Source: UBA4615 sp035628395
Lineage (GTDB): Bacteria; Pseudomonadota; Gammaproteobacteria; Burkholderiales; Burkholderiaceae_E
Length of the DNA stretch: 25,160 nt
Reading direction: 5' to 3'
NCBI GenBank assembly: GCA_035628395.1
Contig: DASPJX010000145.1
Coordinates: 1-25,160, forward strand
Shown piece by piece: positions 1 to 7,393 of the stretch (its first letter is position 1; each line of letters starts with the position of its first letter). The translations under genes were made by a program, and so were the position numbers. A model generated the notes under the pieces. That model was not told the DNA's origin and did not search any database. It worked only from the letters and a program-made list of their open reading frames with translations.

Positions 1-145
1 ACGCGACCGTCGAATGCGACCGCCGGAGGGGGATCGCCGGAACGTGATCCTCGAAAGGGGACCGTCGGAAGGCGACCGTCGGGATGCGACCGTCGAAAGA
101 GACCGTCGAAAGAGACCGTCGGAACGCGATCGTCAGAACGCGTCC
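1..145. repeat. Degenerate tandem repeat, unit about 13 bp (GCGACCGTCGGAA-like)
   Basis: About ten consecutive units of 12-15 bp share the core GACCGTCG followed by a purine-rich GAA/AAA tail. Clear units begin at about 3, 16, 31, 44, 59, 72, 86, 101, 114 and 126. The two central units (86-113) are almost identical, while the outer ones carry substitutions and 1-2 base indels. The array starts at or before the window edge, so its full length is unknown. Its right end contains the stop codon of the chemoreceptor gene (TGA on the minus strand, 133-135). There are no regular unique spacers, so this is not a CRISPR array. Function is unknown: it could be a minisatellite or part of the chemoreceptor 3' UTR. 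Confidence 0.75.
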
Positions 146-1845
146 CAGTCGGCGTCGCTGCCGGGCGACGCGCCGTTCGCGCGGTCCGGCGCCGCGGCGC
201 GCGGCGTGCCGGGCTCCGCGCCGGCCGGCACGGCCCGGGCCGCCGGGCGTCCCGCCGCGGCCGGACGGGACTCGGCAGGCGTGCCCGCCGCGTCGGCGGC
301 CGCGATGCGGAAGACGGACACCGCCTCGGCGAGCCGCGACGACTGGCGCTCCATGCTCTGCGTAGCCGCGGCCGCTTCCTCGACGAGCGCGGCGTTCTGC
401 TGCGTCACCGAGTCGAGCTGGGCGACCGCCTGGTTGACCTGCTCGATGCCGCTGCTCTGCTGCTCGGTCGCCGAGCTGATCTCGCCGATCAGGTCGGTGA
501 CGCGGCGCACCGAGCGCACCACCTCCTGCATCGTGGCCCCCGCCTGCTCGACGAGCTCGGCGCCGTCGCCGACCTTCGAGACCGAGTCCTCGATCAGCCG
601 CTTGATCTCGCGCGCCGCGTCGGCGCTGCGCTGCGCGAGCGAGCGCACCTCGGAGGCCACCACCGCGAAGCCGCGACCCTGCTCGCCGGCGCGCGCGGCC
701 TCCACCGCCGCGTTCAGCGCCAGGATGTTCGTCTGGAACGCGATGCCGTCGATGACGCTGATGATCTCCCTGACCTTGTTCGCGCTCTCGGAGATCGAGG
801 CCATCGTCCGCACGACGCGCTGCACCGCCTCGCCGCCGCGCGTCGCGGTCTCGCTGGTGACTTGGGCGAGCTGGTTCGCGTCGCGCGCGTTCTCGGCGGT
901 CTGGCGCACCGTGCCGGTCAGCTCCTCCATCGCGCTCGCCGTCTCCTGCAGGCTGGACGACTGCTGCTCGGTGCGGCTGGAGAGATCGATGTTGCCGCGC
1001 GCGAGCTCCGAGGTCGCGGTGCCGATCTCGCGGCTGCCCGCCACGATCGTGCCGACGGTGCGCGCGAGGCTCTCGCGCATCTCGTCGAGGCGCCTCGTCA
1101 GCGCCGCCACCTCGTCGCGGCCCTCCGGCACCGCGCGCACGGTCAGGTCGCCGTCGGCGACGCCGTCGGCGAGCTCGACCGCGCGGCCGAGCGGACGCGT
1201 GACGCTCGCGGTGATGCGCCAGGCGAGCAGCGCGGCGATCGCGATCGCCGCGGCGCCGGCGAGCGACAGGAACGCGTACGCGAACGACACCGCCGATGCG
1301 GCCTCCGCGGCGCGCGTCGCGAGCAGCGATTCCTCGGTCGCCTTGAACTCGCCGACGGCGGTGCGGAACGCGTCCATCGCCGCCTTGTCGCGGCCGGCCC
1401 CGAACGCCGCGAGCATCTGCTCGGCGCTCGCCCTGCCGGCGGCGACCGAGCGCCGCAGCTCGGTCAGCTCCCCGGCGACCTTCATGAAGTCGTCGTGGTG
1501 GCCGAGGATCCGGTCGAGGCGCTGCTGCTGCGCGGGGTTGTCCTCGGTCAGCCGCTTCGCCTCGGCGTGCGCCTCGGCGAAGAGGCGCCGGCCGTCGGCG
1601 ACCGGCTCGAGGAACGTCTCGGCCCCGGCCGCGACGAAGCCGCGCGTGCCGGTCTCGATGTCGAGCATGCCGCGCGCCATGCGCTCGGCGGTGCCGATCA
1701 CCCGGTAGGTGTGCACGTTCCAGTGGTTGACGCGGTTCAGGCGGTCGACGGAGACGAGCGAGGCGACACCGAGGGCGGCGAGGAGGGCGCACAGCACGCC
1801 GAAGGCCGCCGCGAGACGCACGCCGATCCGAAATCGATTCAACAT
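133..1845 (-). CDS. Methyl-accepting chemotaxis protein with CHASE3-like sensor domain
   Basis: This is an inner-membrane chemoreceptor of 570 aa that senses a periplasmic signal and controls CheA/CheW. Visible parts are TM1 (about 10-32), a periplasmic helical domain (33-187) with the CHASE3-like motif ETGTRGFVAAG near 64-74, TM2 (about 188-210), a HAMP domain (212-265) and a long cytoplasmic coiled coil. The invariant hairpin tip (IAFQTNILALNAAVEAARAG and the following EQGRGFAVVASEVRSLAQRSA) lies at about 368-408. An Ala/Pro/Gly-rich linker (about 515-563) ends in DWDAF (566-570), which resembles the xWxxF CheR/CheB tether of E. coli Tar and Tsr. The start at 1845 was chosen because TM1 follows at once and AGGA lies about 9 nt upstream. 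The frame stays open upstream to 1992, but that extension is low-complexity. The ligand is unknown. Confidence 0.95.
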   Translation of the reverse strand: MLNRFRIGVRLAAAFGVLCALLAALGVASLVSVDRLNRVNHWNVHTYRVIGTAERMARGMLDIETGTRGFVAAGAETFLEPVADGRRLFAEAHAEAKRLTEDNPAQQQRLDRILGHHDDFMKVAGELTELRRSVAAGRASAEQMLAAFGAGRDKAAMDAFRTAVGEFKATEESLLATRAAEAASAVSFAYAFLSLAGAAAIAIAALLAWRITASVTRPLGRAVELADGVADGDLTVRAVPEGRDEVAALTRRLDEMRESLARTVGTIVAGSREIGTATSELARGNIDLSSRTEQQSSSLQETASAMEELTGTVRQTAENARDANQLAQVTSETATRGGEAVQRVVRTMASISESANKVREIISVIDGIAFQTNILALNAAVEAARAGEQGRGFAVVASEVRSLAQRSADAAREIKRLIEDSVSKVGDGAELVEQAGATMQEVVRSVRRVTDLIGEISSATEQQSSGIEQVNQAVAQLDSVTQQNAALVEEAAAATQSMERQSSRLAEAVSVFRIAAADAAGTPAESRPAAAGRPAARAVPAGAEPGTPRAAAPDRANGASPGSDADWDAF

Positions 1846-2493
1846 GGGGTGGATCCTGATGAGCCCGTTCTTGGATGCGGGCGGGTTGGGACGCATTCGG
1901 TACGCCGCGTTCCGCGGCGCTCCGGTCCGGGAGCCGGGTCGTCGACCGTCCCGCCCCCGCGCGCCGCGAAGGCCGGCGGTCGGCGAGGGCACGGTTCGAG
2001 GACGCCGACGGGAGCCGGGATCGGCCGTGCGACGGGCGGCGGCGCCTCCGTCGTCGGCGCATACGGCGACGATCGGGGCGGGGTGCGCCGCGATGCGTCG
2101 CGGGCGTCGGCTCCTGCAGCCGGACGGGAGCGATGATCGCGCCGCCCGCGCGATCGATTCGGCGGAAGAGGGTCGGAAAACCCGTACTCATGTCCGGATC
2201 GTCGCGCTCGGCGCGTCGGACGCGACCGGCGCGGGGAGGGCGGCCGGACCCGGCGGCTATCATCGCGCCGCACGGGCGTCGCAGCGGCGCGTCGCCGTCC
2301 CGGCGGCCCGTGCCGAAGGCCGGGCCCGTCGCGCCCGCGGCCCGATCGATCGGAGAGAGAGCTCGATGCATCCTGCCCCTGCCGGCGCCCGGACGCCGCG
2401 ACCTCCGTGCCGCCGCGCCGCGGTCCTGCGCCTCGGTCCCGTGCCCGCGGCACCGTGCCCGCGCTGACGTCGCGCGCCGCGATGGAAGGCGGC
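1846..2493. other. Intergenic region between divergent chemoreceptor and IclR genes; no gene recognised
   Basis: About 650 bp of GC-rich, low-complexity sequence. Several long open frames cross it on both strands, but all give Arg/Ala/Pro-rich translations with no recognisable domain, as expected where GC-rich DNA lacks stop codons by chance. A short inverted repeat (GGGT-N6-ACCC, 2170-2183) with an A-rich loop is the only local structure noticed. The promoters of both flanking genes must lie here, but no convincing -35/-10 pair is visible. Confidence 0.5.
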
Positions 2494-3219
2494 ATGGTCA
2501 AGTCCGCGCTGCGCGTGCTGGAGATCCTCGAGCTCTTCGACGCCGAGCGTCGGCCGCTGCGGGTCACGGACGTGGTGCGGCGCCTCGACGTGCCGCAGTC
2601 CAGCGCGTCGATGCTGCTGAAGACGCTGGTCGTGCGCGGATACCTGGACTACGACGTCGCGACGCGCGAGTACTGCCCGTCGGCCCGGGTGTCGTTCCTC
2701 GGCGCCTGGGCGGTCGGCGAGCCCGGGCGGCGCGAGGTGCTGATCGAGGCGATGCGCGCGCTCGCCGACGAGACCGGCGAGACGGTGCTCCTCGGGCGCC
2801 GCAGCGGGCTCTTCATGCAGTACCTGTCGGTGATCGAGTCCGACCACGCGCTGCGCCTGACGATCTCCTCGGGCACGCTGCGGCCGCTGCACCGGACCGC
2901 GATCGGCATCATGCTGATGAGCACGCTCGACGACGAGCAGGTCGGCCGGCTGCTGCGGCGCTGGAACGCCGAGCGCGACCGCGACGATCCGCCGGCGCGG
3001 ATCGGCGAGACGCTGCGGGCGGTCGACGTCGCGCGCCGCCAGGGCTACTACGAGTCGAACAGCCTCGCGACGCCGGGCTCGGGCGTCATCGCGACGCTGC
3101 TGCCGACGCCGGTGCGCGGCCAGCCCCTCGGGCTCGGCGTCGGCGTGCCGGTCGCCCGGCTGCACGCGCGACGCGAGGCGCTGACCGCGGCGGTCGTCGC
3201 GGCGGCCCGACGCCTCTGA
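2494..3219 (+). CDS. IclR-family transcriptional regulator
   Basis: A 241-aa DNA-binding regulator. The N-terminal winged helix-turn-helix spans about 1-60 (SALRVLEILELFDAERRPLR, then the recognition helix region PQSSASMLLKTLVVRGYL). The C-terminal IclR effector-binding domain spans about 78-238, with the characteristic GTLRPLHRTAIG segment at 127-138. The start at 2494 is favoured because GGAAGG lies 4 nt upstream and family members commonly begin just before SALRVLE; an in-frame ATG at 2482 lacks a visible Shine-Dalgarno sequence. IclR proteins usually control nearby catabolic operons and respond to a pathway acid or ester. The obvious targets here are the convergent lyase gene and the operon starting at 4304, whose shared promoter region carries palindromes. 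That regulatory link is inferred. Confidence 0.93.
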   Translation: MVKSALRVLEILELFDAERRPLRVTDVVRRLDVPQSSASMLLKTLVVRGYLDYDVATREYCPSARVSFLGAWAVGEPGRREVLIEAMRALADETGETVLLGRRSGLFMQYLSVIESDHALRLTISSGTLRPLHRTAIGIMLMSTLDDEQVGRLLRRWNAERDRDDPPARIGETLRAVDVARRQGYYESNSLATPGSGVIATLLPTPVRGQPLGLGVGVPVARLHARREALTAAVVAAARRL

Positions 3220-3232
3220 CGCCCGGGGCGTC
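3218..3232 (+). terminator. GC-rich hairpin directly after the IclR stop
   Basis: GACGCC-CGG-GGCGTC forms a perfect 6-bp stem with a 3-nt loop, starting inside the IclR TGA stop codon. It sits between two convergent genes only 55 bp apart, so it could end transcription from either side. There is no T tract, so intrinsic termination is uncertain. Confidence 0.35.
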
Positions 3233-3279
3233 GCCGCCCGGGCTCGGGACCGGAGGCGCCGTCGTCGCCCGGGCTCAGG
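3230..3279. repeat. Imperfect 19-bp direct repeat, period 31 bp
   Basis: GTCGCCGCCCGGGCTCGGG at 3230-3248 recurs as GTCGTCGCCCGGGCTCAGG at 3261-3279 (17 of 19 identical). The second copy contains the stop codon of the minus-strand lyase gene (3275-3277). It looks like a small local duplication at the convergent gene junction. Confidence 0.55.
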
Positions 3280-4177
3280 GCCGCGAGGAGACGTCGCCGC
3301 CCGTCGAGCGCTCGAGGCGCTCCAGCAGCCGCCGGGCCTGCTCGTAGTGCAGCCGCTCGACCATCCGCCCGTCCATGTTGACGACGTTCGCCGCGGCGTG
3401 CGCCGGATCCGAGAACAGCGCGACGATGCGCCGGGCGTCCTCGATCGCCTCCGCCGACGGCGAGAACAGCCGGTTGGCCGGCTCGACCTGCGAGGGGTGG
3501 ATCAGCGTCTTGCCGTCGAAGGCCATCCTCGACGCCTGGAGCGCCTCGGCCTCGAAGCCCTCCGTGTCCTTGAAGTCGTTCCAGACGCCGTCGAGCACGG
3601 CGACGCCGCGATGCCGGGCGACCAGCACCACGTTCATCAGCCAGGGCATCAGGTAGGCGCGCCGCTCGCCGGGGAAGACCCCGGTCTCCTTGGCGATGTC
3701 GTTCGTGCCCACGACCAGGCATTCGAGACGCGGGCGAAGCGACAGGCCGGTCGCCACGATCGAGTCGAGCCGCGCGAGGCCGGCCGCGGTCTCGACCATC
3801 GCCCAGACCGCGAGGTCGGTGGCGAGGCCCTGCCGCGCGGCGGCGTCGGCGAGGACGCGCAGGTCCGTGCCGTCGCCGACCTTCGGCACCAGGATCGCGT
3901 CGGGCCGCGCGCGCTGGACGGCCTGCAGGTCCGCCACGAGATCGTCGGTGCCCACGGCGTTGACGCGGATCACGACCTCGAGCCCGGGCGGGCGCTCGCG
4001 CGCGAGCTCGGCGACGAGCGCCTCGCGGGCCGTCGGCTTCGCCGCGGGCGCGACCGCGTCCTCCAGGTCGAAGACGACGGCGTCGGCGCCGAGCGTCCAC
4101 GACTTCGCCATGGCGCGCGGGTTGGAGGCGGGGACGTACAGCACCGATCGGCGCAGGCGGGGGGCTCGGACGGTCAT
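3275..4177 (-). CDS. HpcH/HpaI (CitE-like) acyl-CoA lyase
   Basis: A 300-aa TIM-barrel lyase of the CitE/HpcH superfamily, whose members cleave malyl-, methylmalyl-, citramalyl- or citryl-CoA thioesters by Mg2+-dependent retro-Claisen chemistry. Family marks are RSVLYVPASNPRAMAK at the N-terminus, VFDLEDAVAP (35-44), the CoA/substrate Arg in RVNAVGT (R71), VPKV (97-100), and the metal ligands Glu129 (MVET) and Asp160 (GTNDIAKE). The C-terminal GKTLIHPSQV is also present. No clear Shine-Dalgarno precedes the ATG, and no in-frame alternative start was noticed close upstream. It is transcribed divergently from the main operon and belongs to a different subgroup from the second lyase at 9155. Citramalyl-CoA lyase is a plausible role but cannot be decided from sequence alone. 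Confidence 0.92.
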   Translation of the reverse strand: MTVRAPRLRRSVLYVPASNPRAMAKSWTLGADAVVFDLEDAVAPAAKPTAREALVAELARERPPGLEVVIRVNAVGTDDLVADLQAVQRARPDAILVPKVGDGTDLRVLADAAARQGLATDLAVWAMVETAAGLARLDSIVATGLSLRPRLECLVVGTNDIAKETGVFPGERRAYLMPWLMNVVLVARHRGVAVLDGVWNDFKDTEGFEAEALQASRMAFDGKTLIHPSQVEPANRLFSPSAEAIEDARRIVALFSDPAHAAANVVNMDGRMVERLHYEQARRLLERLERSTGGDVSSRP

Positions 4178-4232
4178 GGCGGGGCGGTGGGGGCGGAGGT
4201 GGGACGCGTCGTAGTCTGACCGATCCGGAGGC

Positions 4233-4279
4233 GCTCAATCATCACATCCGTGATGCCCGTCATCACGCTGATGCTCAAT
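4233..4279. promoter_or_regulatory. Candidate operator: nested palindromes flanked by GCTCAAT repeats
   Basis: In the 126-bp divergent promoter region, CATCAC-ATCC-GTGATG (4240-4255, perfect 6-4-6) is followed by CATCA-CGC-TGATG (4261-4273, perfect 5-3-5). The inner arms pair as TGATG-CCCGT-CATCA (4251-4265). The whole is bounded by two direct GCTCAAT copies (4233-4239 and 4273-4279). Read on the minus strand, the latter give TTGAGC, a plausible -35 for the divergent lyase gene. Four alternating half-sites suggest a regulator binding as a dimer of dimers, possibly the nearby IclR protein. Confidence 0.6.
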
Positions 4280-4303
4280 ACTTGCCGGTCGGAGGAGACG
4301 CGC

Positions 4304-5659
4304 ATGAGACGAGACGAGCCCGCCGGCGAGGCGGCGACGACCGACGCCCTGGCGCGGTGGATCGCATCGATCGACGACCGGGCGGTGTCGCCGGCGGCCT
4401 TCGAGTGGGCGCGGCACGCGCTGCTCGACTGGCTGGCGGTCACGGTCGCGGCACGCGACGAGCCGCTGGTGGGGATGCTGTTCGACGAGTACGCCGACGC
4501 CGACGGTCCGTGCACCGTCGTCGGCCGGCGGCAGGGCCTGCGCGCGCTCGACGCGGCGCTCGTCAACGGCGCGGCCGGTCACGCGCTCGACTACGACGAC
4601 GTCGCGGCGCGCATGGTCGGGCATCCGACGGTGCCGGTGGCGCCGGCCGCGCTCGCCGAGGCCGAGTCGCTCGGCGCCGACGGACGCGCGCTGCTGCGCG
4701 CGATCGTGGTCGGCCACCAGATCGAGAGCGAGATCGGCTCCGCGATGGGACAGAGCCACTACGCCCGGGGCTTCCACGTGACCGGCACCGTCGGCACCTT
4801 CGGCGCCGCCGCCGCCTGCGCGAACCTGCGCCGGCTCGACGCGCCGACGACGCGCCACGCGCTGGGGCTGGCGGCCGCGCAGGCCGCGGGGCTCAAGTCG
4901 ATGTTCGGGACGATGGCCAAGCCGCTGCACGCGGGCAAGGCCGCGATGAACGGGGCGCTCGCCGCCCGGCTCGCCGCTCGGGGCTTCACCGCCAACGACT
5001 CGGCGATCGAGTGCCCGCAGGGCTTCATCGACACGCAGGCGCCCGAGCCCGGGCCGCCGGTCGCGGCCGTCGACACCTCGGCCGGCTTCGCGATCGAGCG
5101 CACGCTCTTCAAGTACCACGCCGCCTGCTACCTGACGCATTCGACGATCGAGGCCGTCCGTCGGCTGCGCACCGACCACGGGGTCTCGCTCGACGACCTG
5201 GAGTCGATGACCGTCTCGGTCGCCGGCAACCAGCGCGGCGTGTGCGACATCGAGGACCCGCGCAGCGGCCTCGCGGTCAAGTTCTCGATCAAGCACCTCG
5301 CCGCGCTCGCGCTCGACGGCGCCGACACCGCCTCGCTCGGGCTCTACGACGACGCCACCGCGCGCGACGAGCGGATCGGCGCGGCCCGACGCCGCGTCGA
5401 GCTCGAGACGGCCCGCCGGCCGGATCGCGACGTCGCGGTCGTCACGCTCACCACCCGGGACGGCCGTCGCCTCGAGGCGAGCGCGAACGTCGCCGTGCCG
5501 GCCACCGACCCGGCCGCGCAGTGGACGCGCCTCGTCGACAAGGCCCGCTCGATCGCCGTGCCCGTCATGGGCGAGGCGCGCTTCGAGCGGATGGTCGAGG
5601 CCGTCCGCGAGCTCGAGCGCGCTCCCGACCTCGCGTCGCTGACCGAGACCCTCCGATGA
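4304..5659 (+). CDS. MmgE/PrpD family protein (2-methylcitrate dehydratase / cis-aconitate decarboxylase fold)
   Basis: A 451-aa first gene of the main operon. The family includes 2-methylcitrate dehydratase PrpD, cis-aconitate decarboxylase (which makes itaconate) and iminodisuccinate epimerase, all acting on small polycarboxylates. Conserved marks are NGAAGHALDYDD (89-99), GHP (106-108), RGFHVTGTVG (155-164, His158), the KPLHAGKAAMNG block (206-217, Lys212) and LFKYHAACYLTHS (268-280; Lys270, His279). The acidic, histidine and lysine positions typical of the active cleft appear intact. The start at 4304 has GGAGGAG 6 nt upstream; an in-frame ATG at 4250 lies inside the palindromes and has no such site. 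Its stop overlaps the next start (ATGA). The product could feed or isomerise the acid handled by the downstream CoA enzymes; the exact reaction is unknown. Confidence 0.93.
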   Translation: MRRDEPAGEAATTDALARWIASIDDRAVSPAAFEWARHALLDWLAVTVAARDEPLVGMLFDEYADADGPCTVVGRRQGLRALDAALVNGAAGHALDYDDVAARMVGHPTVPVAPAALAEAESLGADGRALLRAIVVGHQIESEIGSAMGQSHYARGFHVTGTVGTFGAAAACANLRRLDAPTTRHALGLAAAQAAGLKSMFGTMAKPLHAGKAAMNGALAARLAARGFTANDSAIECPQGFIDTQAPEPGPPVAAVDTSAGFAIERTLFKYHAACYLTHSTIEAVRRLRTDHGVSLDDLESMTVSVAGNQRGVCDIEDPRSGLAVKFSIKHLAALALDGADTASLGLYDDATARDERIGAARRRVELETARRPDRDVAVVTLTTRDGRRLEASANVAVPATDPAAQWTRLVDKARSIAVPVMGEARFERMVEAVRELERAPDLASLTETLR

Positions 5660-6156
5660 CCGCCCCCGATCCGACCGTCGCCCGTCTGAAGGCCGATGCC
5701 CGGCTGCGCGCCCGCGGCAACCGCTACGAGGACTTCACCGTCGGCCGCCGCTTCGTGCACCACTGGGGCCGCACCGTGACCGAGGCCGACAACGCGCTCT
5801 TCAGCACGCTGACGCTGCACTACAACCCGCACTACACGAACGCGGCCTTCGCCCGGGCGCACGGGCATCCGACCACCCCGGTCAACCCGCTGCTCGTCTT
5901 CAACACGGTGTTCGGCCTGACGGTCGAGGACCTGTCGGAGGGCGGCGGGCCGTTCCTCGGCGTGGACGAGCTCGCGTACCTGCGCGACGTCTATCCCGGC
6001 GACACGCTCTACGCCGCCTCGGAGGTCGTCGCCGCGCGCCTCGCGAGCAACCGTCCCGGCTACGGCATCGTGACCTGGCACACCCGGGGCACCAACCAGC
6101 GGGGCGAGGACGTCCTCGCCTACAAGCGCTCGAATCTCGTCAGGACCCGGAGCTGA
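5656..6156 (+). CDS. MaoC-like hot-dog protein A (possible non-catalytic hydratase half)
   Basis: A 166-aa single hot-dog domain protein. YEDFTVGRRFVHHWGRTVTE opens the fold, and LLVFNTVFGLTVEDLSE (79-95) and VYPGDTLYAASEV (112-124) are typical of mesaconyl/itaconyl-CoA hydratase-like MaoC proteins. The hydratase-2 signature, normally D-x-N-P-[ILV]-H, reads HYNPHY here (55-60), so the usual catalytic Asp and His positions are His55 and Tyr60. From memory, this protein resembles the N-terminal half of the double-hot-dog mesaconyl-CoA hydratase Mch, while protein B (7394-7882) resembles the C-terminal half. It overlaps the previous gene by ATGA and is followed after 2 nt by the dehydrogenase gene. 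A structural or substrate-binding role in a heteromer is inferred. Confidence 0.9.
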   Translation: MTAPDPTVARLKADARLRARGNRYEDFTVGRRFVHHWGRTVTEADNALFSTLTLHYNPHYTNAAFARAHGHPTTPVNPLLVFNTVFGLTVEDLSEGGGPFLGVDELAYLRDVYPGDTLYAASEVVAARLASNRPGYGIVTWHTRGTNQRGEDVLAYKRSNLVRTRS

Positions 6157-6158
6157 AG

Positions 6159-7379
6159 ATGTCGCAGGACGGAAAAGGCTACATGACCGAGGAGCGTCGC
6201 ATGATCCGCGACGCCGCCCGCGAGTTCACGATGAAGGAGGTGCTGCCGGTCGCGAACGCGCTCGACGGCCCCGACGGCGAGATCCCGATGGCGCTGCGGC
6301 AGAAGATGGCCGACATGGGCTACTTCGGCATCATGATCCCCGAGGAGTACGGCGGGCTGGGGCTGGGCTACTTCGAGTACTGCCTGGTGGCCGAGCAGCT
6401 CGCCCGCGGCTGGATGTCGGTCGCCTCGATCATCGCGCGCGGGCAGGGCGGCTGGATCAAGTCCTCGATGTCCGAGGCGATGCGCCGCAAGTACCTGCCG
6501 CGGGTCGTCCGCGGCGAGTTCCTGAACGCGGCGGCGCTCTCCGAGCCGGACACCGGCTCCGACCTCGCCTCGATCTCGTGCCGCGCGGTGCGAGACGGCG
6601 ACGAGTGGGTGCTGACCGGCAACAAGTACTGGTGCACGTTCGCCGACGGCGCGGACTACCTGACGGTCTTCGCCCGCACGTCCGCCCCGCCGAGCGCCGA
6701 CAAGCGCTGGATGGGCATCTCGTGCTTCATGGTCGAGAAGGAGCGCGGCAGCTTCCCGAAGGGCATGACCGGCCATCCGATCCCGAAGATCGGCTACTTC
6801 GGCTGGAAGACCTTCGAGCTCGCGCTCGACGGCGTGCGCGTGCCGGCGGACGCGCTGGTCGGCGACGAGGGCAAGGCCTTCCTGATCATGGCCAAGGGCC
6901 TCGAGGGCGCGCGGGCGCACACCGCCGCCCGCTCGATCGGGCTCGCGCAGGGCGCGCTCGAGGACGCGATCGCCTACGCGAAGGACCGCCGCCAGTTCGG
7001 CATGCCGATCGCCGAGTACCAGGCGATCCGCTTCAAGATCGCCTCGATGGCGACCGAGATCGAGGCGGCCCGCCAGCTGCTCTACCACGTGTGCAACGAG
7101 ATCGACGGCGGGCGCCGCTGCGACCGCGAGGCGTCGATGGTCAAGTTCTTCGCCGCCGAGATGGCCGAGCGGGTGACCTCCGAGGCGCTGCAGATCTTCG
7201 GCGGCGCGGGCTACACCAAGCTCTTCGCGGTCGAGCGCTACTGGCGCGACGCGCGGCTGACGAAGATCTTCGAGGGCACCTCCGAGATCCAGCAGCGCAT
7301 CATCGCCAACAGCCTGCTCGGCAAGTCGGAGCTCGAGGAGATGATCGCCGAGCGCGCCTTCTCCAAGCAGGCCCGATGA
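6159..7379 (+). CDS. Acyl-CoA dehydrogenase
   Basis: A 406-aa FAD enzyme introducing an alpha,beta double bond into an acyl-CoA and passing electrons to ETF. Standard blocks are present: IPEEYGGLGLGYFEY (60-74), LSEPDTGSDLASI (128-139), TGNKYWCTFADGADYLTVFAR (153-173), DRRQFGMPIAEYQAIRFKIASM (277-298) and RYWRDARLTKIFEGTSEIQQRIIA (360-383). The catalytic base is Glu372 in FEGT. It is the usual short ACAD length, well below the roughly 550 aa of classical (2S)-methylsuccinyl-CoA dehydrogenase, so that activity is possible but not shown. It starts 2 nt after MaoC-A and lies between the two MaoC genes, which suggests the desaturated product is hydrated by them. Confidence 0.95.
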   Translation: MSQDGKGYMTEERRMIRDAAREFTMKEVLPVANALDGPDGEIPMALRQKMADMGYFGIMIPEEYGGLGLGYFEYCLVAEQLARGWMSVASIIARGQGGWIKSSMSEAMRRKYLPRVVRGEFLNAAALSEPDTGSDLASISCRAVRDGDEWVLTGNKYWCTFADGADYLTVFARTSAPPSADKRWMGISCFMVEKERGSFPKGMTGHPIPKIGYFGWKTFELALDGVRVPADALVGDEGKAFLIMAKGLEGARAHTAARSIGLAQGALEDAIAYAKDRRQFGMPIAEYQAIRFKIASMATEIEAARQLLYHVCNEIDGGRRCDREASMVKFFAAEMAERVTSEALQIFGGAGYTKLFAVERYWRDARLTKIFEGTSEIQQRIIANSLLGKSELEEMIAERAFSKQAR

Positions 7380-7393
7380 TGGAGGCGACCCCG

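Noticed and set aside
1..145. CRISPR array
   Set aside because: Units are only 12-15 bp and contiguous, with no unique spacers and no cas genes nearby.
14..1708. A 564-codon open frame on the plus strand, opposite the chemoreceptor
   Set aside because: Its translation is Ser/Ala/Arg-rich with no domain and is the antisense shadow of a clearly conserved receptor gene; GC-rich DNA rarely has stops in this frame.
1875..3347. A 490-codon plus-strand frame overlapping the IclR gene
   Set aside because: Arg/Ala-rich translation without domains, in a different frame from the clear IclR homolog.
5128..6081. Minus-strand open frames opposite the MmgE and MaoC-A genes
   Set aside because: Low-complexity translations antisense to conserved enzymes; no ribosome site or domain.
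6159..7379. Assignment of the acyl-CoA dehydrogenase as (2S)-methylsuccinyl-CoA dehydrogenase
   Set aside because: The protein has ordinary ACAD length and lacks the N-terminal extension of that enzyme; the activity remains possible but the name is not supported.
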